The notes below the pieces were generated by a model. The model worked only from the letters and a program-made list of their open reading frames with translations, was not told the DNA's origin and did not search any database. A DNA stretch of 64,000 nucleotides from NCBI GenBank assembly GCA_025449845.1, contig JANWIP010000016.1, positions 1-64,000 on the forward strand. Direction: 5' to 3'. The first letter of the stretch is position 1, and every line of letters starts with the position of its first letter. Position numbers and translations under genes: made by a program. This DNA comes from Solirubrobacteraceae bacterium (GTDB taxonomy: Bacteria; Actinomycetota; Thermoleophilia; Solirubrobacterales; Solirubrobacteraceae). Positions 10,028-19,963 of this stretch are shown piece after piece.

Positions 10028-10052
10028 CGAAGAGCGCAGATTAGCGAGGCGC

Positions 10053-10739
10053 TCAGCGGCCGTTGCCAAAGATCCTCAAGAGTGTGAGGAAGATGTTGAT
10101 GATGTTGATGAAGACGCCGGTGGCGATCCAGACCACGTCACGCTCGGTGGCCTGCCGGCGGATGATCTGAAAGTAGATCGCCAGATAGGCCGAGACGATC
10201 ACGTAGATCGCCAGGTTGAGCACCAGGTTTTCACCCGATCCGATGAGGATCAAGATCAGGCTGATCGCGAACACGCCGAGCAGCGCGAAGAACAGCGGTC
10301 GCATCCAGCGGATGAGGTCGTGCGAGGTGGCGAAGCCGTAGCTGCCCATGATGCCCACTGTGAGGGCCGTGCCGCCCGCGGCCTGATAGAGCGCGGTGCT
10401 GTCGTAGGTGGCGTAGTGGGCGATCATCGGGCCCATGCCTAGCCCGAGCAGCAGGGCCAGCGCGAACATCCAGACCATCCCCACCGGACCCTCGCGCAGC
10501 ACGGGCACGAACATCTGGGCGAGCAACATCCCGAAGGTTCCAAACCAGCAGATCTCGGCGGTACGAAAGCTGAGGTTGCGCCCTATGTAGGTCCCGGCCG
10601 CCGCGAAGGCGAGGGCAATCGCGACCAGGAACATGACCTGGCCGAGGATGAACGTGGAGCTGGCCGCGCGCGCCCCCGCATTGGCGTCGAAGACGCTCAG
10701 CGCAGAGGATGAACCGGTTGAGGTGGGTTCGGCCGACAT
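10053..10739 (-). CDS. Bax inhibitor-1 / YccA family membrane protein
   Basis: A 228-residue protein with about seven transmembrane segments after a 30-residue cytoplasmic N-terminus. Segments such as [20 protein letters not shown] and [14 protein letters not shown] fit the BI-1 superfamily of pH-sensitive calcium-leak channels. The C-terminal segment ends with [12 protein letters not shown], close to the family signature IyLDllnLFl.LLrllg. AGGAGGAA lies 6 nt before the ATG. It is 25 bp upstream of leuS on the same strand and may be co-transcribed. Confidence 0.88.
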   Translation of the reverse strand: MSAEPTSTGSSSALSVFDANAGARAASSTFILGQVMFLVAIALAFAAAGTYIGRNLSFRTAEICWFGTFGMLLAQMFVPVLREGPVGMVWMFALALLLGLGMGPMIAHYATYDSTALYQAAGGTALTVGIMGSYGFATSHDLIRWMRPLFFALLGVFAISLILILIGSGENLVLNLAIYVIVSAYLAIYFQIIRRQATERDVVWIATGVFINIINIFLTLLRIFGNGR

Positions 10740-10815
10740 CTACGTTCCTCCTGATTCGAACAGTCGTGGCGAGTTACGTTAGCGGAGCGCAGCGTCGGAG
10801 AAAAGTCAGAAAGGG

Positions 10816-11457
10816 TTATCGAGACGCAGCCTCAAAGCGCGAATAGGCAAGCACCGCATCCACGATCTCCGTCGGCGCCTTCTGCGGCGAACCGGCCTGG
10901 AAGGGCGGCTGTGGGTCGTACTCGATGCCCAACTGGATGGCCTGCGCCAGCTCGTCGCCGGCGATCCGTGCCACGAGGGTAAGCGCCATGTCGATGCCCG
11001 CGGAGACGCCGGCGGCGGTCACGATCTTGCCGTCGAACACCACCCGTTCGGCAGTCGCCTCGGCGCCCAGCCCGCCCAACTCCTCAAGCGCCGTCCAGTG
11101 GCTCGTGGCACGCTTGCCCTGCAGCAGGCCGGCCGCGGCGAGGATCAGCGAGCCGGTGCAGACCGACGTGGTCCAGGTCGTGCTCTCGTGCGCCTTGCGC
11201 AGCCACTCGTGCACCGGGCCATCCCCCATCAAAGCGCTCTGACCGGGCCCACCGGGTACGAGCACGATGTCTGGTGTTGGCACGTCCGCAATCGAGGCGT
11301 CGGCCGTCAAGGCCAGCACGCCGGTATCGGTGCGCTTGGGGCCGACAGTCTCCCCCACGAAGGTGGTGGTGGAGTCGGGCAGACGACTCAGGACCTCGTA
11401 AGGGCCAACGGCGTCCAACGCGGTGAAGCGGTCATAGATGAGAATGGCGATGTCCAT
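10816..11457 (-). CDS. DJ-1/PfpI family protein
   Basis: A 213-residue class I glutamine-amidotransferase-like protein. It has PGGPGQ followed by the nucleophile elbow SVCTGSLILAAAGLL (Cys near residue 100) and a conserved ATSHWTALEEL block, typical of the isonitrile-hydratase-like/GlxA-domain branch. The start has AAAGGAG about 11 nt upstream. It lies directly beyond a GlxA-type regulator whose N-terminal half is the same fold, so enzyme and regulator domains are probably paralogous. The substrate cannot be predicted. Confidence 0.87.
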   Translation of the reverse strand: MDIAILIYDRFTALDAVGPYEVLSRLPDSTTTFVGETVGPKRTDTGVLALTADASIADVPTPDIVLVPGGPGQSALMGDGPVHEWLRKAHESTTWTTSVCTGSLILAAAGLLQGKRATSHWTALEELGGLGAEATAERVVFDGKIVTAAGVSAGIDMALTLVARIAGDELAQAIQLGIEYDPQPPFQAGSPQKAPTEIVDAVLAYSRFEAASR

Positions 11458-11565
11458 GGGGGCTTGGTCTCCTTTGTCAATGAGAAATATGCGTCACAGG
11501 GTTAGGGGTTAAGGATTGGATGGGGAGGGGTTGGGGCCGGTGGTTGGCCAGCTAGGGCGTTCGTC

Positions 11566-12636
11566 TCAGGCCACCGCGCTGGTCGGTCCTATCGCGGTGT
11601 GAAAACGGCGCCGATACTCCGCCGGGCCGACCCTCAAGGCGCGCAGAAAAACACGGCGCATGGTCTCGGGCGTGCCGAAGCCGCAGCTCGCCGCGATCGC
11701 GCCTATGGGATCTGAGGTGTCCTCTAGTGCTCGCCGCGCGGCCTCCAGGCGCACGTGCTCCACATAGCGCGCCGGCGTCACCCCCAGCTCGGCGCGAAAG
11801 CTCCGCGCGAAGTGGCGCGGGCTCAGGTGCGCGCGCTCGGCCATGGCCTGCACCGACAGGTCCGCCGCTGGATTCTCGACGGCGTAGCGCTGGGCCTCCC
11901 GCAGCGGCTCGCGATGCGGCTGCTGCGTGGCAAGCGTGGCGCTGAACTGCGACTGATTGCCGGGCCGGCGCAGGAACAGCACGAGGTGGCGGGCAATCGT
12001 CAGCGCCAGCTCGCGGTCGAGGTCCTCCTCCACCAGCGCCAGCGCCAGATCCATGCCGGCGGTGACGCCCGCCGAGGTCCACAGCTCACCATCGCGCAGA
12101 AAGATTGGCTCAGGATCAACCTCAACCGTCGGGTAGCGCCGGGCCAGCTCCTGCGCGGAGGCCCAGTGGGTGGTGGCGCGGCGCCCATCCAGCAGACCCG
12201 CCTCGGCCAGTAGGAAGGCGCCCGTGCAGACCGAGGCTGTGCGCCTGGCCCCTGCGGAGGCCTCTCTGAGCCAGTCGATCAGGTCGCTGTCTTCAGCGGC
12301 CTCGATGCTCCCGTAGCCACCCGTCACGATCAGCGTGTCGATATCAGTGGGTGCCTCTTTGAGGCTCGCGTCTGGGGTGATCGCGAGGCCGCTGGAGGTG
12401 ACCAACGGCGCGCCATCGCGGCTGAGGATGCTAATCCGGTAGCCGCGCTCACCTCGGCCGTCGAGGTCGAGCAGCAGCTGCGCCCCGGAGAACACCTCAA
12501 GGGGACCAGCGAGATCAAGGCTCTGCACCCCGGGATAGACGACGATGACCACCTCACGCAGAGGGGGGAGCAGCTCGCGCAGTGTCTGGGGAGGAAGCTC
12601 GCGCAGTGTCTGGGGAGGATTCATGACATCGATCAT
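11566..12636 (-). CDS. GlxA-family AraC-type transcriptional regulator
   Basis: A 356-residue fusion. Residues about 25-210 are a DJ-1/PfpI-like domain (VVIVVYPGVQSLDLAGPLEV; SVCTGAFLLAEAGLL; ATTHWASAQEL). Residues about 250-345 are an AraC-type double HTH (MAERAHLSPRHFARSFRAEL; CGFGTPETMRRVFLRALRVG). Such proteins use the DJ-1 domain as a ligand sensor. AGGAGAGG precedes the ATG. The N-terminus contains a perfect 8-residue duplication, PPQTLREL twice. The adjacent DJ-1/PfpI gene 108 bp downstream on the same strand is the likely target or partner. Confidence 0.9.
   Translation of the reverse strand: MIDVMNPPQTLRELPPQTLRELLPPLREVVIVVYPGVQSLDLAGPLEVFSGAQLLLDLDGRGERGYRISILSRDGAPLVTSSGLAITPDASLKEAPTDIDTLIVTGGYGSIEAAEDSDLIDWLREASAGARRTASVCTGAFLLAEAGLLDGRRATTHWASAQELARRYPTVEVDPEPIFLRDGELWTSAGVTAGMDLALALVEEDLDRELALTIARHLVLFLRRPGNQSQFSATLATQQPHREPLREAQRYAVENPAADLSVQAMAERAHLSPRHFARSFRAELGVTPARYVEHVRLEAARRALEDTSDPIGAIAASCGFGTPETMRRVFLRALRVGPAEYRRRFHTAIGPTSAVA
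12572..12619. repeat. 24-bp tandem duplication inside the glxA-type gene
   Basis: Two identical 24-bp units (12572-12595 and 12596-12619, each beginning agctcgcgcagtgtctgggg) encode PPQTLREL twice near the N-terminus. The period is a multiple of three, so copy-number change would keep the frame. Confidence 0.9.
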
Positions 12637-12749
12637 CGCCTAAGCCTCTCCTGTCCGCAAGGACCGATAGCCCACTTTTCCTGCCATATCCATCCCAACG
12701 GCCTGCAAAGCCGCAGACGGCGCAACGACCACGCGCATACCATGGCCCA

Positions 12750-13433
12750 GTGGAGTCCGATCAGACCTCCAAGCGCGTCGAGCGCATCGTTGCCGCCGCC
12801 GAGCGCACAGCGCAGGAGTTGCGCGAGCAAGCCGAGGAGCGGGTACGCGAACGCATCGCAGAATCCGAGCGGGCAGCCGCCAACCGTGTCGAGGCGGCAG
12901 AGGAGGAAGCACGCGAGATTGTGCAGGCCGCACAGAGCCAGGCTGAGAGCGCTCGCAACGACGCGCTCGCGACAGTCGGCGCGATCCAAGGGGAGGCCAC
13001 ACAGGCCGCCCGTCAGCAGACCGAGAAGATCTTGGCCGACGCCCGCGCCGAGGCCGAGCGCCTAATTGCGCAGGCCCAGACCCAGGTGCGAGAGCTCCTT
13101 GCACGAAGTGCCGAGGAAGGGGCCCAGCAACACGTCAAGGCGCAGGAGAAGACACAGGAGATGCGTGCCCGTGCGCGAGAGGAAGCTCGGGCCATCGTCG
13201 GTGAGGCGCACGCTGTCGCCCGCGATGTCCAGCGCGAGGGCAGCGAGATCTCGCGCAACCTGCGCGACCTATCGGTCTCGATGCGCAATAACGCCGAGCG
13301 CCTCCTGCGCGATGTACGTCTGGCCCACGGCAGCATGACCGCCCGCCTTGACCAGGCCACGCCTGGGAGTGAGCTGCGCGAGCGGGGCAAGGAGGAGCTT
13401 GAGGTTCCGGAGTTCCTGCCGGGGGACGGCTGA
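12750..13433 (+). CDS. Coiled-coil protein, DivIVA-like
   Basis: A 227-residue, almost entirely helical Glu/Ala/Arg-rich protein starting at GTG 12750. The heptad-type coiled coil runs from about residue 5 to 170 (for example RERIAESERAAANRVEAAEE). The tail (RDVRLAHGSMTARLDQATPG) resembles the C-terminal part of actinobacterial DivIVA/Wag31-like proteins, but I do not see the short N-terminal membrane-binding DivIVA motif. No membrane segment is present. A cell-pole or division scaffold role is inference only. Confidence 0.7.
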   Translation: MESDQTSKRVERIVAAAERTAQELREQAEERVRERIAESERAAANRVEAAEEEAREIVQAAQSQAESARNDALATVGAIQGEATQAARQQTEKILADARAEAERLIAQAQTQVRELLARSAEEGAQQHVKAQEKTQEMRARAREEARAIVGEAHAVARDVQREGSEISRNLRDLSVSMRNNAERLLRDVRLAHGSMTARLDQATPGSELRERGKEELEVPEFLPGDG

Positions 13434-13446
13434 GCGGACGCGGCAC

Positions 13447-13468
13447 GCCAACCCAGCCTCGGGTTGGC
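13447..13468 (+). terminator. Intrinsic terminator after the coiled-coil gene
   Basis: GCCAACCC (13447-13454) pairs perfectly with GGGTTGGC (13461-13468) around AGCCTC, 14 bp after the stop codon. There is no long T-run. It separates this gene from the tRNA 19 bp further on. Confidence 0.55.
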
Positions 13469-13486
13469 TAAACTTACAGGCATCTT

Positions 13487-13562
13487 GGGGCTATAGCTCA
13501 GCTGGGAGAGCGTCTGGCTGGCAGCCAGAAGGTCGCCGGTTCGATCCCGGCTAGCTCCACCA
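13487..13562 (+). tRNA. tRNA-Ala (anticodon GGC)
   Basis: A full cloverleaf is visible. Acceptor GGGGCTA (13487-13493) pairs with TAGCTCC (13552-13558); the D arm is AGCTCAGCTGGGAGAGC. The anticodon stem TCTGG/CCAGA encloses the loop CTGGCAG with anticodon GGC, and the T arm has GGTTCGATCC. The CCA is encoded (13560-13562). It decodes GCC. It marks the left side of the accessory region. Confidence 0.96.
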
Positions 13563-13577
13563 TAACGTGGACAGTCG

Positions 13578-13610
13578 AACCCCGGTCTTCGAGAAGGAGG
13601 CCGGGGTTTT
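13578..13610 (+). terminator. Intrinsic terminator after tRNA-Ala
   Basis: AACCCCGG (13578-13585) pairs with CCGGGGTT (13601-13608), extended inward by wobble pairs, and is followed by TT. It lies 15 bp beyond the tRNA CCA end. Confidence 0.7.
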
Positions 13611-13738
13611 GGCGTCTGTGGATGGTCGGGCGAAGCTGGTGCGGCGGCTGATCGAGGCGTTGATGGCCGCTCGTGGCTGAGTCGCGTGCTCTGGTCCGAG
13701 CGGCGCGGCGGCTCGTGCGAGCTGGGCTGAGCGCAAGA

Positions 13739-14290
13739 TCAGGCCCGGCGGGATACCAGCCGTTCAAGCTGCCCAATCAGCCTTGCCCCAGCACGTCCAA
13801 GTGCTGAGCGGGTTACCGACCCTCGCCGCGCACCCGAGCATCCAGTGAGCGTAATCGTTAGGCGCAAATCCTGATGATGTGGATACTTGAGGCTGGCCAC
13901 CATCTCTGACCCACGATCATTGGGGCAAACGATAGTCCCTGCTACATGGGGAGGAAGCGCGTTGAACTCACTCGTCAACCGCCGTAGTAGGGATGGACTT
14001 CGTAGCTCAACCCGCCCCACCAATCTAGTACCGACGTGGGCAGGTAGGCCAGCGTAACGCGATAGAACGATTGTGCACGGCGTCCCAGGCACAAGTTCCT
14101 GAGCTAGTCCCGTGGTCGTTTGCGATAGGCAGCGCCTATTTGGACTCTTTGTCGCCAACGCAGCGGGTTCGGTCAGAGCCGTAGCGTAGCTCAGATTGTG
14201 GCGACTCGTGCCCCCATCGGATGTGCCACCACAGGCACTCAGGACGATACACGCACCAAAGACGCCGATCATGGATAGCCTAAGTCTCAT
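13739..14290 (-). CDS. Putative lipoprotein of unknown function
   Basis: A 183-residue secreted protein. The N-terminus MRLRLSMIGVFGACIVLSAC is a lipoprotein signal peptide whose lipobox LSAC puts the lipidated Cys at residue 20. The mature part has two Cys pairs and no domain I recognise. It is followed by no same-strand gene before the tRNA and is preceded by the remains of a protease gene. Codon use looks normal for the window. Confidence 0.65.
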   Translation of the reverse strand: MRLRLSMIGVFGACIVLSACGGTSDGGTSRHNLSYATALTEPAALATKSPNRRCLSQTTTGLAQELVPGTPCTIVLSRYAGLPAHVGTRLVGRVELRSPSLLRRLTSEFNALPPHVAGTIVCPNDRGSEMVASLKYPHHQDLRLTITLTGCSGARRGSVTRSALGRAGARLIGQLERLVSRRA

Positions 14291-14348
14291 ATAGCCGACC
14301 CCAAGCGTACCACGTTACGCTTGGAGCAATTCGAGTAAGTATGGGTTC

Positions 14349-14369
14349 CCCCGCCCGCAGTTGGCGGGG
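14349..14369 (-). terminator. Probable terminator hairpin beyond the eqolisin-like pseudogene
   Basis: CCCCGCC (14349-14355) pairs with GGCGGGG (14363-14369) around a 7-nt loop. It lies 34 bp past the last in-frame stop of the broken protease gene. There is no T-run. Confidence 0.45.
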
Positions 14370-14402
14370 TAAAGTCCATGGACGAGCGGGATGACACCCC
14401 GC

Positions 14403-15004
14403 CTAATATCCAGCCCATTCTTCTGCACCACAGCTGTGGAAAATATCCGAAAATAGATATGTCCCTGTTGAAATTCCTTCCACGGTGGCGAGCGTTGTGT
14501 ACGGCGATTCCCTTCGCTTCATCGTGGTGTAGTTGTATGGATAATCGGCAAGCGGGTTACCTTCAGTGAAAGCCCTGCATGGTGACGCTGCCATAGTTCA
14601 TCAGCGGCGAATAATACGTCAGGCCGTTTGAGTGATACCCACGAGCCATCTGCGTAGTTGTAGAAATAGAAGTCGAAGTGACTGCGGCTTTCCCAGTAAC
14701 CTTCGTAGAGCGTCTGCGTCTCGAAGTAATATCCAGCCGTAGCGTGCTCGGCCACAGGCAATATTCCTGCGGGAAGGATCTCCCACCACGCCTTATGTGC
14801 GACGAGACCCGGAATGCCATTGGCGGTCCCATTCTGAGCGAGGGTATGGGAGTTCCACCCGCCCAGTCCATCCCAATTTATCTCCTGGGCATTGGTGCAC
14901 GTAGCAGTGGGGCTTGGCTCAATGAAGTACGCCGTTGACTTGTTGTATGCCTGGGTGCTGGCATAGTCTCCGTAACCAGACCAGTTGTAGGACTGTCTTC
15001 GCAA
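14403..15004 (-). pseudogene. Eqolisin-like (peptidase G1 family) secreted protease, truncated and frameshifted
   Basis: Three successive minus-strand frames join into one G1-like protein. The first reads YNWSGYGDY...GGWNSHTLAQNGT...HKAWWEILPAG down to about 14630. The second continues NGLTYYSPLMNYGSVTMQGF to about 14572. The third continues TEGNPLADYPYNYTTMKRRE to the stop at 14403. G1 peptidases use a Gln-Glu dyad; candidate residues are the Gln in LAQNGT and the Glu in AWWEI. Each frame switch is repaired by removing one base from a homopolymer (TTT at 14627-14629; AAA at 14569-14571). The signal peptide is missing: the open frame meets the recombinase fragment at about 15000, where only a TTG precedes the mature-like N-terminus. 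The family call rests on motif resemblance. Confidence 0.6.
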
Positions 15005-15384
15005 CCGAGCAAGACAAGCTCAAGACCGAGCGCCGAGTTGCTGAACGCCTCCGAAGCACCGCCGCCGCCCAGATCGAAGACGTACAAGCAACCCTCGACC
15101 TCGCCCTCAGCCGCGTCGAGAACCCCTACGAGTACTACCGCGACGCCACCCCGCTCGAGCGCCGCATCTTCAACCAGGCCATCTTCGAGCGCATCGAGGT
15201 AGGCCCCGAAGGTGAGATCACCGGCACCGTCCTGACACCCACCTACGAGGCCCTATCGGCCTGGAGGCCCGGCCTCGGACGGCCCCGAACCACCGGCCCA
15301 AAGACCCCAAGCCAAGACCGGCCACGTTCGCCCTTTGTTCGACTAGAGCCCGTTTTGAGCAATCATCAAAACGTCGTTGTGTGA
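15001..15384 (+). pseudogene. Serine recombinase, C-terminal fragment only
   Basis: About 127 residues match the tail of large serine recombinases: the coiled-coil region (KLKTERRVAERLRSTAAAQI), then VENPYEYYRDATPLERRIFN, QAIFERIEVGPEGEITGTVL and TPTYEALSAW. The catalytic N-terminal domain with its nucleophilic Ser and the zinc domain are absent. Upstream sequence is instead the opposite-strand protease fragment. The open frame can be extended left into that gene without meaning. It is a scar of an integrative element next to tRNA-Ala. Confidence 0.75.
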
Positions 15385-15444
15385 ACCGTGGCCTCGAAAA
15401 CGAAGGTCGGCCGCTGACTGTGTCACTGATCGTAGGCTCGCCAG

Positions 15445-15780
15445 TTACTCCTGGTGGTGACGTTCGGTCGCGTGACGGCTTTTTCGTTCCAGCTCACGCC
15501 ACCGCGGCACCATCGCGGTCATCATGGCCTTGAACCTTCGACCGTGATCGCTGTAGCGCAGGTGCAGTAGCTCGTGAACGATCACGTAGTCCTGGAACTC
15601 CGAGTCCATCTCCGCCAGGTCTTCCGCGAATGCCACCACACCGTCGGGTGAACACGAGCCCCACTTCTTCGGCATGTCCGCAATCACGACCTGCGTCGGA
15701 TTCACCTTGAGCTTGAGAGCCCAGGCCATAGTTCTTCGCTCGAGCTGCTGCTCTGGATAGAGAGGTGAGATAAGCTTCAC
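15445..15780 (-). CDS. YgjP-like (DUF45) zinc metallopeptidase of the type I RM operon
   Basis: A 111-residue small metalloprotease-fold protein. It has [10 protein letters not shown] near residue 38 and the zinc motif [15 protein letters not shown] near residue 70, where HExxH appears as HELLH and a third His follows in YSDHG. It is shorter than stand-alone YgjP proteins (about 170-240) and retains just the catalytic core. Its ATG overlaps the hsdR stop by 4 bp, so it is the last gene of the hsd operon. Related metallopeptidases are often found at this position in type I systems; the role there is not established. Confidence 0.82.
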   Translation of the reverse strand: MKLISPLYPEQQLERRTMAWALKLKVNPTQVVIADMPKKWGSCSPDGVVAFAEDLAEMDSEFQDYVIVHELLHLRYSDHGRRFKAMMTAMVPRWRELERKSRHATERHHQE

Positions 15781-18716
15781 GCCGCCCGTTCCAGGATCTG
15801 CATCACCCGTTCGATTACGTCGGCGCGCTCCAGTGTAGGGATGCGGAGCAGTGGCTTATAGAGGTTACGCCGCAGCTGACGCTTCTCGTCTGAGTTCTCG
15901 CGCCAATTGGGAAACTTGCCGAGCACCGACTCGACCTCGTGCGCGGTCGCCAGCGCGTCGATAGTGGCTGCGGTCACGGTCTCGTCCTGCTCTAGCACCC
16001 AGAACACCGCGAAGCCAACGTCCGAGAGCCCGCTCTCCTCGGCCTTTTTCTTGGCCTCGCTCTTCTCAGCAGCCAAGGCAGTGAGCTCGTCCATAGCCGC
16101 GAGACCCGTGATCTTGCGCTCCTCCAGATCCCGGATGATCCGCTGACTGCGCTCCACGAGGCCGTGGAGCACTACAGCAGCGGCTGGATCTTCGTCGATC
16201 TCCTTACGGAGCCCGCGCAGCAGGTTGTAGACCTTGCCCTCATCCGGACCGTCCTCCTTCCGGATGGACTCCAGAGTCTCGACGTCGAAGGTCACCACCT
16301 TGGAAAAGCGACCGAGGCCATCCTGGACAGCAGTCTCCTCAACTAGACGCCGAGTCTTGTGCTCCAAGTCGGCCAGGAAACTCGGCGTCTGCGAGTAGGC
16401 GTTTCGGACCGAAGCGTAGAGCTGGCTGAGCTGCTTGTAGGTCTTGATGTGGTCACGTAGCTCCGGTGACGGCGACAGGATCTCCCAGAGGCTCTCGATG
16501 TCCTTGTACTCGTCGAAGAACGTCCTTCGAGCGTTGGGCTCGAGGAAACGCTTGTAGACCAGGCTCTCCAGCTGCGCATCGGCGGCTGCTGCGCTGTCAA
16601 CCTGGAGATACTCCTGAGTCGCGGTGGCGAGCTTCTGGAGGAGGTCGGCCATCAGGATGTCGAGGTCCTCCAAGGCACCCATGACCGCGTTCGAGTCGAA
16701 ACGCAGAGCCTTCTTGAGCTGGCTCAGGATGCCAACGAAGTCGACGACGAGTCCGACGCGCTTGCGCACATCCAAGTCATCGATATAGGGACGGTTGACC
16801 CGAGAGATCGCCTGCAGGAGCACGTGATCGCGCATCGGCTTGTCGAGATACATGGCATACAGAACGGGTGCGTCATAGCCGGTCAGCAGCTTGTCGGTAA
16901 CGATGAGGATCTTGGGCTCCTCCTCCGGCCTCTTGAAGAGTCGGCGTACCTCCTTCTCGCGCACGTGGGATAGCTGCAACTCGTACACGTCCGGTCGATC
17001 GAGGGCGTCGTTCGAGTTCTGCGTGTAGACGACCTCTGACCACTCCTGCGGCAGGTGGCGGTCGAGGGCCTTCTTGTATTTGGCGCAAGCCTCACGGTCG
17101 ACGGCGACCACGAACGCCTTGTAGCCCAGCGGCAGGACGTTCTCCCGGAAGTGCTCGGCCACGAACTCGGCGACGTTCTCGATTCGGTCATCTGAGCTTA
17201 GAAATGCGCGAAGACCGACGGCACGGTCGAGGACCTTGTTGAGCTCATCGACGTCAGTTATCTCCTCCTCCTCGGCGAGCGCGAAAAACTGCTCGTCGAG
17301 GTTCTCGGTGCTCATTCGCATTGAGGAGGGCGCGAGCTTGTACTTAATCGGGAGGGTCGTCTCGTCCTCGATCGATTCGACGATCGAGTACTTGTCGAGG
17401 AAACCGTCCTCGTCTTGGGAGCCAAAGATCTCGAACGAGCCCAAGCCGCGCTTGGTGCTGGATACCGGCGTGCCGGTAAAGCCGATGATCGTCGCGTTGG
17501 GTACAGCGGCCAACAGGTAGGAACCGAGGTCGCGGGCGACGGAGCGATGAGCCTCGTCGATGAAAACGTAGATGTTGTCCCGGTCCGAGCTGTTCTTTTT
17601 GATCTCCTCGAACTTGTGGATCATCGAAACGACCAGGCCGCGGAAGTCGGAGTCGAAGATGTCCTGGAGGTCCTCCTTGGTGTCGGCGCGACGAACGGGG
17701 ATGTCGTTTTCCTGCATCTCACCCAGCAGGCGCTCGACCCATTCCTTGAGCTGCCCCTCCAACTCCGTGCGGTCGACAACCACGATGACGGTGGCGTTGC
17801 TGAAGCGGACCTTGTCGTCGAGGATCTGCTGAGCAGCCGTGAGCAGGGTGAAGGTCTTGCCTGAGCCCTGGGTGTGCCAGACGAGACCGCGGCTCCGGCT
17901 GGGGTCATCGCAGCGGCCAACAATCTTGTCCACCGCCTTGCGCTGGTGCTCGCGGAGTACCGACTTCTTGGTGTCCCCGTCCTCGACGTAGAAAAGGATC
18001 CAGTGCTGCAGGGTGCGCAGAAAGTCGGTGGGCTCAAAGAAGGTCTGAACGGCCGTGCGGTACTCCTCGTCCTCGGTGTGCTTCCACTTGGTGATGTTCC
18101 GTCGAGTGGCGTTCCACGTGACGCCGTACCAGTACCCGATCAGGTGCGTGACGTTGTAGAGCTGCGGCTGGGCGAGCAGCTCCGGGGTCTCGATCTCGTA
18201 GCGACGGAGCTGCTTGATGCCTCGCGCGAGCGCGTCGCCGTCTTTAGGGTTCTTGTGCTCGACGATGGTGACCGGAATGCCGTTGAGGACGAAGATGATG
18301 TCGGCGCGGTTGCCCTTGGGACGCGCCGGCGGCTCGATCTTCCACTCCCATGTCACGTGCATCTCGTTCTGGTTGGGCTTGTCGAAGTTGACTACTCGCA
18401 CCGGGCGGTTGCGGTTCTCGTTCTCGTCGTACCACTGACGTTGCCCACGCAACCAGCGAAGCACCTCATGGTTGCCTTCGATGGTCGGGGGCAGCGCCTC
18501 AATTTTCTCCACGATGGCCCGAGCCTGGTTCTCAGTGAGCCAGGGGTTGAACTCCTGCAGCTTGTCCTCGAGCACGTCGGGAAACAGCATGGTGGCGGTG
18601 CCGTGGCGCTTCGTCTCGGCGTCCTCGGGCGTCAGGACCGTCCAACCAATCTCATGGACGTACTTGACCATCGGAAACTGAACGGTCCAAGCCTCACTGA
18701 TCTTGAGTGTGGTCAT
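15777..18716 (-). CDS. hsdR: Type I restriction enzyme R subunit
   Basis: A 979-residue ATP-dependent translocase/nuclease subunit. The N-terminal nuclease domain shows the PD-(D/E)xK tail in [11 protein letters not shown] near residue 150. The helicase motor has Walker A as [15 protein letters not shown] (about 285), DEAHRS (about 390), TGTP, and [20 protein letters not shown] with ISRVNRPY in the second RecA lobe. A long helical C-terminus for complex assembly follows. It starts at the last base of hsdS (1-bp overlap) and shares 4 bp with the metallopeptidase gene. All core motifs are intact. Confidence 0.95.
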   Translation of the reverse strand: MTTLKISEAWTVQFPMVKYVHEIGWTVLTPEDAETKRHGTATMLFPDVLEDKLQEFNPWLTENQARAIVEKIEALPPTIEGNHEVLRWLRGQRQWYDENENRNRPVRVVNFDKPNQNEMHVTWEWKIEPPARPKGNRADIIFVLNGIPVTIVEHKNPKDGDALARGIKQLRRYEIETPELLAQPQLYNVTHLIGYWYGVTWNATRRNITKWKHTEDEEYRTAVQTFFEPTDFLRTLQHWILFYVEDGDTKKSVLREHQRKAVDKIVGRCDDPSRSRGLVWHTQGSGKTFTLLTAAQQILDDKVRFSNATVIVVVDRTELEGQLKEWVERLLGEMQENDIPVRRADTKEDLQDIFDSDFRGLVVSMIHKFEEIKKNSSDRDNIYVFIDEAHRSVARDLGSYLLAAVPNATIIGFTGTPVSSTKRGLGSFEIFGSQDEDGFLDKYSIVESIEDETTLPIKYKLAPSSMRMSTENLDEQFFALAEEEEITDVDELNKVLDRAVGLRAFLSSDDRIENVAEFVAEHFRENVLPLGYKAFVVAVDREACAKYKKALDRHLPQEWSEVVYTQNSNDALDRPDVYELQLSHVREKEVRRLFKRPEEEPKILIVTDKLLTGYDAPVLYAMYLDKPMRDHVLLQAISRVNRPYIDDLDVRKRVGLVVDFVGILSQLKKALRFDSNAVMGALEDLDILMADLLQKLATATQEYLQVDSAAAADAQLESLVYKRFLEPNARRTFFDEYKDIESLWEILSPSPELRDHIKTYKQLSQLYASVRNAYSQTPSFLADLEHKTRRLVEETAVQDGLGRFSKVVTFDVETLESIRKEDGPDEGKVYNLLRGLRKEIDEDPAAAVVLHGLVERSQRIIRDLEERKITGLAAMDELTALAAEKSEAKKKAEESGLSDVGFAVFWVLEQDETVTAATIDALATAHEVESVLGKFPNWRENSDEKRQLRRNLYKPLLRIPTLERADVIERVMQILERAA

Positions 18717-19963
18717 CAGGCTGCCTTTTTCTCGCCCGGACGCTTCGCGGTGAGCTGGTGAACGTCCACCTCGCCATCGGTGAGGTGGACGAGGAGGCGG
18801 TGAAACATACGCTCCAACGACGTCTTCTTGCGCCGCTGAACGTCAAGCCACCGGCCCAGGATGTTGAGGATGCGCACGATCTCGTGCTGTTCGTCGAGCG
18901 ACGGTAGTGGTATCGGAAGGTCTCTCAAGAACGCGCAGGTGAGGGCGGCCTTGGTGCTGCCGCCAGCCAATCCGACCTGGCGCAGGAAGTCATATTGCGT
19001 GTCCAGGAACCCGCGAAGAAATTGCGGATCGATTCGTGCTGCGTCGGGTTGGATGTAGGCAAGGTGCTGGCTGATGGTTGCTTCGATGTGGAGAACTGCG
19101 CAGTGGCCCAACGTCTTTCCCTGGCCTGTGATTGCGACGAGGACAGTTCCGGGCTGGAGAATAGGCAGGTGACATTTCTCTAGTGCCTGGTCCGTGACAA
19201 AACGATCGGCAGCCGTGATATCGCCGTCGTATACCTTCGCGCTCGTCAGCCAGGGAAACACGCCCTCGTGCCAGTACTCCGGATGGGACTTCTTTGGCGT
19301 GGAGCCGTTGCCAATCTTGCCAAGCGTGCCAAGCGGGACGATCTCCCAGTTCTCCGGGGCCGGACCGAAGGGTGATGCCCTCAGGCCACTTCTTCGTAGG
19401 CCCTGTTTGAGAAGCTCACGAGCCGCGGCCCGCTTCAGATGGAGTCCGAGGTGCAGCGACCGCTCACAAACGGCAAGCAGATCGTGGACCCGCCACAGGA
19501 ACTCTCCTATCGCGCGCTGGTCGGCAAGCGAGACATCCGCGATTTCGAAGCGCGCGAGGTGCGACCACGACGTTCGTGGGTGCTGCGCGCCGGTCACGCC
19601 CGCCATCGCATGGTCGATGAAGTCGGCGCGATGGACGACACAGTCTAGGAATCGAGGGTCGGTTCCCGGCTTCGCGCGGAGCACGAGTAGCTCGGTCGTA
19701 CACATTCCACCCGTTTCGGCCAGGACCGCCTTGTCCAAATACGGGCGGAGTTTGCTGAGGAGTACGTCGCCCGGCTCGAAGAGCGCCTTACTGCTCTTGA
19801 CCTCGCGAGCGCGCCCGTGGGCCGTGACGCGAAGCCGCCCGGAAGGGATATGCTCCAGGCCGAGGTAAACAGCGTCCGGCTTTAGTGATGGATCTACCTG
19901 CCGACCGACGAGATCACAGAGATCCCCCAGCGTGCGCGCCGTCCGCAGCGATGTATCGGTCAT
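18716..19963 (-). CDS. hsdS: Type I restriction enzyme S (specificity) subunit
   Basis: A 415-residue DNA-recognition subunit. Two target recognition domains are visible: TRD1 at about 10-150 ([20 protein letters not shown]) and TRD2 at about 205-370 ([38 protein letters not shown]). A helical spacer (about 155-195) separates them and a C-terminal coiled coil follows. The two TRDs are unrelated to each other, so the target should be a bipartite asymmetric sequence. It overlaps hsdM by 4 bp and hsdR by 1 bp. Confidence 0.93.
   Translation of the reverse strand: MTDTSLRTARTLGDLCDLVGRQVDPSLKPDAVYLGLEHIPSGRLRVTAHGRAREVKSSKALFEPGDVLLSKLRPYLDKAVLAETGGMCTTELLVLRAKPGTDPRFLDCVVHRADFIDHAMAGVTGAQHPRTSWSHLARFEIADVSLADQRAIGEFLWRVHDLLAVCERSLHLGLHLKRAAARELLKQGLRRSGLRASPFGPAPENWEIVPLGTLGKIGNGSTPKKSHPEYWHEGVFPWLTSAKVYDGDITAADRFVTDQALEKCHLPILQPGTVLVAITGQGKTLGHCAVLHIEATISQHLAYIQPDAARIDPQFLRGFLDTQYDFLRQVGLAGGSTKAALTCAFLRDLPIPLPSLDEQHEIVRILNILGRWLDVQRRKKTSLERMFHRLLVHLTDGEVDVHQLTAKRPGEKKAA

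Noticed and set aside
13487..13562. tRNA-Ala 3' end as the att site of an integrated element
   Set aside because: I could not find a second copy of the tRNA 3' end downstream, and the recombinase remnant is of the serine type, which seldom uses tRNA ends.
13498..13776. Minus-strand frame across tRNA-Ala ending GIEPATFWLPARRSPS
   Set aside because: The classic false protein produced by reading a tRNA in antisense.
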